DNA from: Tamarix chinensis
Taxonomy: Eukaryota > Streptophyta > Magnoliopsida > Caryophyllales > Tamaricaceae
Direction of reading: 5' to 3'
Assembly: GCA_030549775.1 (NCBI GenBank)
Contig: CM060175.1
Coordinates: 109,422,688-109,486,687, forward strand
DNA: 64,000 bases
Shown: positions 1 to 10,485 of the stretch, in pieces
How the letters are laid out: each line of letters begins with the position of its first letter
How positions within the stretch are numbered: the first letter of the stretch is position 1
Made by a program: the position numbers and the translations under genes
The notes under the pieces: generated by a model
What the model saw: the letters and a program-made list of their open reading frames with translations, nothing else
The model's database searches: none
Told to the model about the DNA's origin: nothing

Positions 1-199
1 AATCATTAAATATTCGTATAATATCATAAAATAACATAATTCCATATCAAAAGTCTCATATATATCAAATATAATTACAAAATAACATAATCTAACATCA
101 AGTCTCTTACATATTCATAAACAACTTAAAATAAAACACATTAGTTCAGAAGTTATAATTCAATTAGCTAAATTAAATAGTTTGATCAAAGAACTACTC

Positions 200-2596
200 A
201 TCCAATTCTATAGATTATCAATATCATCTCCAACGTTAGAAAATATAGGAATGACATTTTCATGCATACAATTATCTTCATCATCATCTCCACTCTCCCC
301 ATCAACTTCATCATCTCCATTTCCATCAAGCTCATCCAATACATCTACAAAAATGGAATAAGAATAATTACTTAAATTATTATATCAATTTATATAAGCA
401 ATAAAAAGGTATGAGTTTCATACCCTCACTAAGATTGTTTTAAATAGTGACAGAAGCTAATTCATTTCTAAACAATTCAAGCTCTTTATTATTCAAGTCA
501 GATGGCTCATCCATAAGAATCCAAAAGCCTATTGCATCAAACTCTTCAAAATTAATGGGGTCATAACTTGTCTTAAATCAATTTATACACAAAAGAAAAC
601 AAAATTAGACAACCTTGGTAATAGTATCATATATCAAATAAATAACTTTAGACATGATTTATAATAGTAAGACAATAACAAATTAAATTCATACCTTTGT
701 TGCAATCTCAAGTTAGAGTGCACAAAGATTAAATCATTGATACTTGGTGCTCAAGTCTATTCCTTTTCTTCGAATAGATATGCTCAAATGTGCTACAATT
801 TCGTTCACAACCCGAAGCAATACAAGTCTGGCTTAAAACTTGACTAGCAAGATTTTGTAGATTTGGAGCACTACATCCATATAATGCCCACCATCCATCT
901 ATAAAATCATTATAATAATTTACCAAACAAACTAAAAAAAAGTAATTAGATATAAAATTTTGATAATACTTTGAAATAAGTAACTAAATCATACCTAGAG
1001 CAAAAATATAATGATCTTGTGCAGTAGACCATCTTCTAAAATCACCTTCTATTTTTCTAAAAGAACTCATCTCCCTTGTTAATTTTGACCTCAATGTGAA
1101 ATTTCCATTTGTATATATCTCAATGACATTAATAACAGAAGACATAGTATTTTGATATTGAAAATTTTTAGATGAGTACTAGAAATAGGGATTAAACCAA
1201 TAACTAGTTACATGTAAGTTCCTTGAGAGCTAATTATCCCAACAAGAAGAAATAATTTGAAGACAAGACTCCACCATTTTCTTTCTCCTATGAAATCTAG
1301 CAACCATATCATCTCTAGCATTATGAAAGGCTTGATACAAATAACCCCTACATGGTTTCTCTCAACTATCCACCAATCACAAAACATGTACAAGAGATTC
1401 GATAAGTTGCACAATTATAACACACTCCTTCCAAAATGTGGCATCTAATACATTCTCTACAAATTTCTTACCCTCCCTATCTTTTGTATAAACACAAGAT
1501 GTCCACTCCCTAGATACAACCATTGCCTTAAGAGCATTCTTATGTATCAAAATACTTTGCATAGTAATAAAATTAGTAGCAAACCGAGTAAGAGTTAGAC
1601 AAATGATCTCCCTTCCTTCGATAAGCTTCCTCATCAGATGCAACCCATAACAATTATTATAGATGTACTTAGTTATTTTTGAGGCATGCTTTACAATATC
1701 TCTAATAACTTATGTAATAGTTCAACAATTTTTGAAGCATCAGAAGCATCGATAGACTTTAAAAACACAAAACCCTTTGGAGAATAAACTAATAAGTTAA
1801 TCAAAGTACGATTATGTTGGTTTGTCCAACTATCTGCCATAATAGTGCAACCAGTTTCCTTCCAATAAGAAAGAAAAAGTCTAAACATAATTCCTCACCT
1901 CTTCAACATTTTTTGTTAACAAGTGACCACGAAGAGCATGAACAGTTGGCCCCTTATAACCAGGACCACTATGAGCTATACCATTAATAAAAAACTAATA
2001 ATAATTAGAATTTGTAACATTAAATGGGATAAATGAATCAATCATCCACTTATAAATTAGAATTTCAACTTTCTCAACAACATCTTTGCTTTGTAACGCA
2101 CTTTTGAGCTTTGGTTATGCACCTTTAGTTGTTCTTGGCATGAAATGATTCCATATATTATGTTTTTTCCCTTATCTAAAACCCTTGACTTATCTCCTGA
2201 TTTGGAACTACTATTTACCCTAAGAGGTGGTCTCAAATATGGTTCCAGGTGTGAAGGAAATTCCATAAAAAAATATGGGTTATCTTCGGCTAAAAACTCT
2301 AGTGTATTTTTTTTTTGCTAGCAAACTCTTCAATGCTTTGATTCATCTCAAAAATAACTTCAGGAGGATCCTTTTTACACCTCTCTACTTGACCTTTAAC
2401 ACCAGCTAAATGTTGTTTAACATGCTAGATTTCACCCCTAGAAATAAATTTAGAACAATATAAATATTGTAATTTTTTTTCTCTTATTATCATCCTCAAC
2501 CTCCCTACAATGACCCTATACTGGATCATTCTTTCCTCTAGAATTACTTTGAGATGAATTCAGCATAGAGTCGACATTAATAGCCTCCACAGACAT
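200..2596 (-). pseudogene. Decayed hAT transposase (BED finger, DUF659, hAT dimerisation)
   Basis: Relic of a hAT-superfamily transposase that would bind transposon ends and cut and paste them. Reading the minus strand from a possible ATG at 2596, a BED-finger remnant with the motif VKQHLAGVKG lies near 2400. A DUF659 stretch with CTIMADSWTNQ lies at 1691-1888, a middle domain with KNALKAMVVSREWTS at 1377-1643, and the C-terminal dimerisation region with WWALYGCSAPNL and CERNCSTFEHIYSKKRNRLEHQ at 729-926. An acidic tail follows near 250-350. The domain order is that of plant BED/DUF659/hAT proteins, but stops and frameshifts break it into pieces of 60-90 residues, so it is not expressed as one protein. 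Terminal inverted repeats and the 8-bp target duplication were not found. Family assignment is firm; the exact ends are not. Confidence 0.85.
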
Positions 2597-3403
2597 CTCT
2601 AAGGTATTAAGAATATATTATAAGTTACAAACTAAATATCTAGAACCCAACTTAAAAGATACACATTAACAATAAAAAAATAAAAAATTAGGTAAGCATA
2701 TTGTCACAAGTTACAAACTAAATATCAAAAACCCAACTAATGAGGCACATTAACAATAGCAAATACAAAATAGGTACCCTTATAATCAAGCCTAAACATG
2801 GCCCCAATCCCTTACATTCGGATATACTCATCAAAAATTTAAATCCTAAACATCAACAAAGAATTAAAATATACTATTCAAACTTTCCTATATAGCATAA
2901 AGTATAAATTAGATAACATCTATTTTTAGCATTCTAAACATCTATTCTTATCATGACCTTTTTCTTATATAGCATCAAGTATAAATTACACAATATCAAT
3001 TATCCTTTTCTCCTAATAAATTACATAGTAGAATCCTTTAAAATTGACAAAGAATTAAAATATGTTGGATGATCAAATTCAATCCTAAAATAAACTCTTT
3101 GGATTACAGCAAATGAGGTAGATACTTGATATAGGGTTCAGATCAAGTTTATGGTAGAGGACATGTATGAACTACAATGCATCAAGTCACTTCTTCTCCT
3201 ATGGCATTACATTGCAGAACACAAATGATTCAAATATGTTGGACGATCGAACAAACTGTCTATTTTAGATTGAACAAAATGGATTGTATAATACAAAGGA
3301 CTACAAATGAAATACATAGCAGTAAAATTTCTTATACTAAATTATATATACAAAATCAACAGAAATTTCAAATTCAAATATGTTGAGAACTAATGACAAA
3401 ATT
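2597..3403. other. AT-rich spacer, no recognisable feature
   Basis: Between the hAT relic and the long LTR-like unit there is about 800 bp of AT-rich DNA. Short related phrases recur (for example TATATAGCATAAAGTATAAATTA near 2890 and a similar run near 2975), suggesting an old internal duplication. No coding signal or transposon end was recognised. It may be the distal part of the hAT element. Confidence 0.4.
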
Positions 3404-4084
3404 TGTAACACCCCCGAAATTTACAGTTGAAAATTTTCATTTAAATAGGCAAAGACAAGTAGGGGTGCTACCGCCGTGATTAGTACAAGCCCGACCCCGG
3501 CCGGTCTCGTACTAACCATAAGGCTAAAGAAAAGTTTCCACAAGATATTATACAAACTTAAACACAAATTCATAGAAATTAATTATTCATAACACTAAAA
3601 TCAGAGTGAGCGATAAAAGTTGTTATAACAAAAAACGAGTTACATAGTTAAGTTCCCAAAAGGGATAAAAGTATAATGCCATAAAACAAAACTGAAATAA
3701 AACGAGAACCATTAGTAAACAAGAATAAGAGAGTCCGATCAACATCCACTCTCGGCCCTAGGTATGTCCAATGGTCAGCACACATCTCCGCCTGACACAT
3801 CTAGTGCATTATAGGCATCAAAGACGGTCTCACCTACCTACACAAATTCAGAAGGGCCCTCTACTCGTGGGAATGAGAAGTACCTATGAAATCGGTGGTC
3901 AGTAAGCTATGTACTAAGTAAGGTAACCATATGGGTAAGGTCGGCAAGAAGAAATCAAGTAAGGCAATGCAAGAAAATAAATACATAAGGCATACAAAGT
4001 ATAATTCAGGTTCATAAGACCAGGGCATACTTAGATTAATACTTTATCTTATATATCTCTTATATTAATTCCATATGAATACAA

Positions 4085-4690
4085 GAACCCCACTATTATA
4101 GCCGGTGGACCGGAAACACTCCACAACACAGAACGCACCTGACCATTATTATAGCCGGTATACCGGAAACACTCAGCAAGATAAAACACACCTGACCACT
4201 ATTATAGTCGGTGGACCCGAAAATATATATAACTTCACTGGCCCAGACTCACATGGTGTTCCACTGTAAATAGTTAGTATCTTTCCATGTATTATACTTC
4301 TGGTTCACACATTTCTCATATTAATTCCACTTGAGTACGAGAACCCCACTATTATAGCTGGTGGACCAAAAACACTCCATAGGGCAGAACACACCTGACC
4401 ACTATTATTGTCGGTGGACCGAAAAAATATATCTTCATTGGCCCCGACTCATGAGGTGTTCCATTGTAAGTAATTGGTATCTTTCCATGACTTAATTACC
4501 ATACAAAGTTTGGTTTATCGAGCCCGAAATCCCCTATTATTATAGCAGTTGGACCAGAAATACTCAATAGGGCAGAAAGCTCTTGACCACTATTATAATC
4601 GATGGACCAGAAATCCCTCAGCAGGACAAAACACACCTGACCACTATTATAGCCGATAGACCAGAAAATATATATAACCTCACTGGGCCC
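4085..4690. repeat. Tandem 53-bp repeats in three clusters
   Basis: The motif CCACTATTATAGCCGGTGGA followed by CCGGAAACACTC and ending ACACACCTGA recurs with a period of about 53 bp. Copies start near 4089, 4143, 4196, 4343, 4397, 4530, 4587 and 4639. They group into three clusters separated by a spacer that also repeats (ACTGGCCC...GGTGTTCCA...TATCTTTCCATG), giving a higher-order unit of roughly 200-250 bp. Copies differ by several substitutions, so the array is old. Such subrepeats are common in the upstream part of long plant LTRs. Confidence 0.8.
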
Positions 4691-4898
4691 TGGCTTGATA
4701 ATCTTTCACTTTAAGTGTTTAGTGCTTTATTGTATCTTATTCCACACACAATCTTAACTAGACATGCATGACTCGCTCAACTTCCCGAAACTCTTGTCCC
4801 ATATCTTGGGACTTCTACTCCCTCTAGATCCTCCAGATATTCTTTCCCACTCTTTCCTCATTACCATGAATACTCAACTCTGAGGCCCACTTTCCATA

Positions 4899-5205
4899 TG
4901 TAACACCTCGAGCGGATACGACCACGCGGGGCTACCTTAGAGTGCTTTTGGATTGATCTGCTGGACCCACAGATCAACACAAGTCCTTTTAGCGAGCTTT
5001 GTCCTCACCCACACACTTCCTGAGAAGATTTAAAAAAATTTCTAAAACTTCCTAGGAGGGTAACCGATCCTAAAAATTGCTCCACGGTCATCACGCTTAA
5101 CCGTGAAGTTCTTAGGATGGAATCGCCAAAAGGATAGATACCTATTGATATATATATATATATAGATCAATCCTTATAACACTCCGATCAAATTGGGATA
5201 TTACA
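4899..5205 (-). repeat. Cassandra 3' LTR
   Basis: This is the downstream LTR in element orientation. It begins TGTAATATCCCAATTTGA at 5205 and ends GGTGTTACA at 4899. A short (TA)n tract near 5150-5163 is absent from the other LTR, consistent with later slippage. Confidence 0.9.
5047..5113 (-). promoter_or_regulatory. 5S rRNA-like segment in Cassandra 3' LTR
   Basis: This is the second copy of the 5S-like segment, with AAGAACTTCACGGTTAAGCG and GGATCGGTTACCCTCCTAGG on the minus strand. It has drifted from the copy in the other LTR at both boxes. Confidence 0.8.
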
Positions 5206-5219
5206 TTCACCCCCACTTA
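5206..5219 (-). other. Cassandra polypurine tract
   Basis: The minus strand reads TAAGTGGGGGTGAA directly before the 3' LTR, the expected position of the plus-strand priming tract. Confidence 0.75.
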
Positions 5220-5337
5220 AAGAACGTAACACCTCGTTGCGCCTCAACCACTAATTGTCTTAATATAGGTTACCCCAAGAATTGTCTCGCTAGGTGGCTA
5301 ACTAGTTCATCCAAGTTCAGCTCACGGTCGTAGTTTC

Positions 5338-5349
5338 GCTCTGATACCG
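5338..5349 (-). other. Cassandra primer-binding site (tRNA-iMet)
   Basis: The minus strand reads CGGTATCAGAGC two bases inside the 5' LTR. This is the complement of the initiator-methionine tRNA 3' end with one mismatch at the first base (C for T). Confidence 0.85.
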
Positions 5350-5351
5350 TT

Positions 5352-5657
5352 TGTAACACCCCAAGTTGATATGACCATACGGAGGCTACCTTGGAGTGCT
5401 TTCGGATTGATCTACTAGCCCCACAAATCAACACAAGTCCTTTCAGCGCACTTTGTCTTCACTCACGCACTTCATGAGAAATTTTTAGAAAATTTATGAA
5501 ACTTCCCAAGAGGGTCACCCATCTTAAAAATTGCTCCACGACCATCACGCTTAACTATGGAGTTCTTAAGATGGAATCACCAAAATGATGGTATACCATG
5601 TTGATATAAGTAACCAGATCAATCCTTATAACACTCCTCTCAAATTGGGGTATTACA
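5352..5657 (-). repeat. Cassandra 5' LTR
   Basis: This is the upstream LTR in the element's own (minus-strand) orientation. It begins TGTAATACCCCAATTTGA at 5657 and ends ATTACA/GTTACA-type at 5352, immediately followed by the primer-binding site. Confidence 0.9.
5501..5567 (-). promoter_or_regulatory. 5S rRNA-like internal promoter in Cassandra 5' LTR
   Basis: The minus strand reads AGAACTCCATAGTTAAGCGTG then, after a spacer, GATGGGTGACCCTCTTGGGAAGT. These match the A-box and C-box halves of the plant 5S rRNA internal RNA polymerase III promoter with a few substitutions. In Cassandra this segment lies in the LTR and is thought to drive transcription. The flanks do not resemble 5S rRNA, so it is not a 5S gene. 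Confidence 0.85.
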
Positions 5658-7160
5658 CCATATCTCTGAATCAACTTAATATCACTCTCTAGTGTTTTCC
5701 TACGGGAAATCCTAATTTGCCATATATGGCCCAGCCTTACTCTATCCCACAAAACAAATGCTCTTCCAATTCATCACCTCACTTGATTCATCCCCAAGCA
5801 CCCATTTTACTTCTCATATAAGACACGTGGCCATGAAACCCTAGTTGGCCATCCCAAAACTCTAGAACCTCTATTTCCTTATATAATGTTATTTATTCAC
5901 CACTCTTACTTACCATCACCTCTTCCACATGACACATATCTAACACAACCTATGACCCTGAGACTTCCTTCTCATCGTTTTCCACTCACCAAGAGAACCC
6001 AAAACTCTTCCTTATTACCAAAACCTTCACTTCCCTTAATTCACACCTGAAATCACAACCTCAATATCCAACTCTCAAAAATGATCACAAAAACCCTAGT
6101 TAGCTCCCCGAAACCCTAGTACTTCTCCTTTCTATCATAACACTCCCTCAACACCTAAATATCTTTTTCTCACTTAGCTCACTTTTCCTCTATGTGACAC
6201 CCCTTCCATCTTTTATTCTCATTCTAACCATTTCCATTAGTTTTCCCTTCCTTACACATATTTCTCTCACTTAGGGTTTCCTCCCAAACCCTAGTCAAAT
6301 CTCTCATGCATCTTTACATCAACCCACGTACTATTTTTCACATACGAACTCTAATCATCCTAAAAATTCTTCCCCTACCTTATTCAATCCTCAAATCAAC
6401 TTTTTCCACCTAAAATTCATCCCCATGCAAGGGCTAATCATCTCATGTAAACCCTAGACTCTCCATACATGTTTTGATCCATTCCCTTAATTCATTCCCA
6501 TTATTCCTCCTTTTGTCCACCCATAGGTCATAAGATAATTAGGCTATCATTACCATTCTCTAGTCAACTCACTTTCCTCATTCCTTTCCATTTCTCTCAC
6601 AACACATCATACTACTTAGGATCTCCTATCATACATCTCATGAGGGGCCATGTTACATAGGCACAATTCAAGTACAAGTAATAACATCACATTACACATA
6701 TCATAAACACATACAACTTACCTTAGCTCCATGCTTAGCAAGCTGCGCTACAAGAACATGATAATATAGTATATAAGGCACACGCATCAATCAACACACA
6801 TAGAACATTCTCACATACAAAAGGCCTTAACCATATCCTTACCTAATATGAGACCGGGCTTAGAGCACGTTCCTATACCTCTTTAGGGTTTTGATGTGAT
6901 TCACCTATAAGAGGAAAATACTAAGGGTTAACTTTCCTCTTACTAAAATTACCATTATTTCCTACCTTACCCTTATCATAGTCTAATATTAGGGTTAATA
7001 ATAATAATAGTATTTTTATAAGTAAAAGTAGGGTATTATTCTTAAAGTAGCTAATCATACTATTATTAGCCAAAATAGGTCTTGGTAGTTATATTGATCC
7101 ATGTTAAAGTATTATTAGTAATATTTATATTACTAAAGATAATAAACTTAATAATAACAA
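5658..7160. other. Non-coding body of the long LTR-like unit
   Basis: After the TRIM the host repeat resumes. The region is C/T-rich from about 5760 to 6650 and has no open frame or conserved motif, then becomes AT-rich. No promoter could be assigned with confidence. Confidence 0.4.
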
Positions 7161-7161
7161 T

Positions 7162-7211
<50 letters not shown>

Positions 7212-7596
7212 AATAGTGACAATACTAATAATAGTACAAATTATAATAATAATATAATAGTATTAGTAATACTAAAATAGTGACAATAATGATACTAATA
7301 ACAATGATAATAATAATGCTAGTAGTAATAGTAATATTAGTGATATAGGTAATAATAAAAATAATGATAAAAATAATAGTAATATTAGTAATAGTTCAAA
7401 TCTTAATACTAATAATAATAATAATAAGGGTTGTAATAATCGTAATAATAGTAACATTAGTAATAATAGGGCCAAAGTTAATAATGATGATGATAATACT
7501 TCAAATCTTAGTAATAATAATGATAGGGTTTTAAATAATCATGTTAATAATAGCATTAGTAACAATAGTCCCAAGTTAATGATGATGATAATAATA

Positions 7597-7660
<64 letters not shown>

Positions 7661-7737
7661 GTTTGAATCTTAATAATAATAATACTAGAGTCATAATAAT
7701 ACTAATAACAAAATAATAATAATAATAATAATAATAA

Positions 7738-7784
<47 letters not shown>

Positions 7785-7800
7785 ATAATAATGATAATGA
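7162..7800. repeat. Trinucleotide microsatellite block (ATG)n, (AAT)n, (AGT)n
   Basis: Perfect and degenerate trinucleotide runs: (ATG)n at 7162-7210, (AAT)n at 7589-7659 and 7711-7738, and (AGT)n at 7738-7783. Interrupted AAT/AGT-like triplets lie between them. A comparable block precedes the second copy of the same repeat at 52860-53210, so the microsatellites belong to the repeat family. Confidence 0.9.
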
Positions 7801-8949
7801 TATTAATACTAATAAAATGATAACAATTACATTAATAATATTTAAGGGTTGGGGAGGTTAGGGTACAACCTAAAGGTGGTGGTGACTAGGCGGCGGCGGC
7901 GGTGGATGAGAAGGTGGAGAAATGGTTTTTTAAGCTAGAAGAGGGGGGTCAGAGGGTAGTTGTGATGGTGGTGGGTGCTCTAGGTTGAGAGGGTTGGAAT
8001 GGTGGCAGTGGTGCAGGCAAAGGGGCGGCGTAGGCGACGGTTGGTGTGGTGGTCGAAGGTGGTGGAGGGAGAGGAAGGGAGAAGGAGAGGGAGATAGGGG
8101 AAAGGAAGGTAGGGTAGGTAGAGGAGGCTTAGGTGGGTGTTTTGGAAGGTAGGGAGAGTGGTGACTGCGGTGGGAACGGCGGTCCATGACTGTGAGAGGG
8201 GCAGCAAGGGAAGAGAATGGCAGTTTTGGGCAGCAACTTTGCATAGCTGAGGTGGCTCGTGTAGGGAGAATTAGAGGTGGTGGAAAGTGTGGTTCAGTGG
8301 AGGGTGAAGCAAGGAGTAGTTTGGAAGGTGGTTCGGGCAGCGATGCTGGGCGACAATGGCGGAGGGAGCGTCTGAACGGGCGGCGGCGCAAGCAAGGCAA
8401 TTTTTATGGGCAGGGAAAGAAATCTGATTAAGGGGTCGGCTGGGGGTATATATAGGCAATTGAGGGGTGGAAACGACAGAAGGGGAAGAAGACAAGAGGT
8501 GACCGGGGGTAGGCACGTCGGCCGGCGGTGGTAGGCCGATGCCGGTATGCAAATGGTAGGGGTGGTTGGGTTGGGGAGAAGAAAAGGAAGGGGAGGGCAC
8601 GCGTGAGAGGAGAGATGAGGGGCTGGTTAGGGTCAAAAAAGGAAAGGAAAACAACAGGGGAGAGAGGGAGGGTGCAAGCTAGTTGGTGGTTGGTGGCAGA
8701 GGAGGGGGACAGTGGTGGTAGGCTGCAGGCTGCAATTTGCTGCTCAAGGTCAAGGAAGAAGGATGAGGAAAAGAAAGAAGGTGGACCAGCCAATCTAGAA
8801 AAGAAAAGAAAAGAAAGAAAAAGAGAGAGAGTTTGGGCCACATAGAGGGGAGAAGAGGGGAAGGAGAGTTGGGTCTCGAGGGGTAGGATAGCTCAATTCG
8901 GGGGAAGAAGGGGAAAAAAGAAAAGAAGGAAGGAAAGAAAAGGAACTGA

Positions 8950-10485
8950 CAATCAAACATTTTCTCTCCCTTCTCCCTGGCGGTCCGAGGTGATTGTCCT
9001 CCCCTCCCTGGCAAATTTTCTGGTTTCTCCGTGCAGGCTCCGTTGAAGGGTAACTGTGGCCGCCCTCGAAAAGTTGTCCATCAGGATTCTGACCCACTGA
9101 TTAATTCTTCCAACCCTGCTATCTGTGAAGCTATGGAGGAAAATTCGAAACTAACTGAACAGAAAAGTGCCCCTTGATCGCCATTGATCCTTGCTAATTT
9201 CATGCCTTCTCATCCCGATCCTGGATCCCCTATTAATACTAGGCAAATTATTGCCTCTAATTCTGGATCCCCTTGTGTTTCTATTCACCAATCTACCTTA
9301 ATTCCGATTGATCCTGCACCATTGACAAATTCTAATTTTGGGAGTTATATGGATGCTCTCTTGACTGATCCTCCATCTCCTCAGCATCAACAGGACCCAA
9401 TTTCTAAATCTTCTAATTGGATAAAGGCTGTAACTACTAATCCCAAACCTATTCCTCTGCAATTTTGCCCTCAGCCGGCTGCAGATGAGCCTGTTGAAAT
9501 TAACCTTGAAGATATTGCTGAGGAAATTGAATATTGGCAGAACACTTTAGTTGGTTGTGTAATTGGGGGGAATACTAATACCCAATCTCTTCAAACATTT
9601 GCTGATAAGGTGTGGAACCATGTCTCAAAACCTCAAATTCTTCACCATAAAAGAGGCTGGTTTTATTTCAGGTTCCAAAATAGTGAAGATAGAGATTCTA
9701 TCTTGCAGGGAGGTCCCTGGACCATTGGGAACAAGGCTTTGATTCTAAAAAAATGGCAACCTGGACTAAATCTGGATACTCAAGACTCCAGCATTGTCCC
9801 TGTTTGGGTTCTTTTCCCTAAGCTTGAACCTTGCTTCAGGTCTGTGAAGGCCCTTAGTAAAATTGCAAGCAAAATTGGTAACCCAGTCTCCACAGATACA
9901 TACACTGCCTGTAAAGGAAAGATTGCCTTTTCTCGTGTCCTTATTGAGTTGGATGTCACCAAAGATTTGCCTGATACCATTTCACTTAAGACTCCCTTTA
10001 ATGGTATCATCCAGCAGCAGGTTGAATATGAATGGATACCATTTTTTTGTGACCATTGCAGAAGGCTTGGTCATACCATAGTTGACTGCAGGAAAAAGAA
10101 AGTCTGGGTAGTTAAAAGTGATAAATCTAATACCATGGCTCAAGCCCCCCATCCTGTAGTGGTTCCAGTTAACCCTGCCCAAGCAGAACCTTTTTTACAG
10201 GCTCCTACCCTAGATAAGAGCCCTGCTGTTGTGGTGCCAACAGATTCTCATCACAGTAGCAAAATTGATCATCCTAAGCAAGATTGGCTAGTGGTTAAAA
10301 AGGGATAAGCTAAAGCTCATATAACCCCAACCTAGTGCATTTCTAGCAGTGAAAACAAGTTCAACATCCTGCACACAAGTGATCTCCCATGGGATGAGGA
10401 TACAGAAGATCCTAATGCACATGAAGTGGATAAGCTGCTCTCTGAATGCATGGTGACTCCCTCAACTAATCACCCCCCTCAATGA
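8950..10485 (+). pseudogene. LINE ORF1 (DUF4283 and CCHC zinc knuckle), with stops
   Basis: Nucleic-acid-binding ORF1 protein of a plant L1. The frame is open from 8950 with no upstream ATG. It contains a DUF4283-like RNA-binding fold with GWFYFRFQNSEDRDSILQGG near 9655-9715. A CCHC knuckle CDHCRRLGHTIVDC follows at about 10049-10090. In-frame stops occur at 9175 (TGA), 10306 (TAA) and 10333 (TAG). Sequence after the last two still reads like an acidic ORF1 tail (DLPWDEDTEDPNAHEVDKLL), so they look like mutations within a longer original frame. That frame ends with TGA at 10483-10485, overlapping the ORF2 ATG by two bases. Confidence 0.85.

Larger units (their letters stand above)
4899..5657 (-). 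mobile_element. Complete Cassandra-type TRIM retrotransposon
   Basis: This is a 759-bp non-autonomous retrotransposon with two LTRs, 4899-5205 (307 bp) and 5352-5657 (306 bp), around a 146-bp internal domain. On the minus strand each LTR starts TGTAATA and ends GGTGTTACA. A 5-bp target duplication CCATA flanks it perfectly (4894-4898 and 5658-5662). The internal domain has a primer-binding site complementary to initiator-methionine tRNA beside one LTR and a polypurine tract beside the other. Each LTR contains a 5S rRNA-like segment, which is the hallmark of Cassandra. It encodes no protein and would need proteins from another retroelement to move. The two LTRs differ at many positions, so the insertion is not recent. 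It sits inside the long LTR-like unit. Confidence 0.93.

Noticed and set aside
4085..4690. CRISPR-like regularly spaced repeats
   Set aside because: The units are diverged and mostly contiguous with no unique spacers, and this is a plant nuclear context.
5047..5567. 5S rRNA genes
   Set aside because: Only internal promoter portions match, they lie inside LTRs of a TRIM, and the 5' and 3' ends of 5S rRNA are absent.
7930..9097. Several overlapping open frames of 100-156 codons on both strands
   Set aside because: They lie in a strongly purine/pyrimidine-biased tract that lacks stop codons by composition. The translations are Pro/Ser/Leu or Arg/Gly/Lys-rich without domains, and the tract belongs to the repeat.
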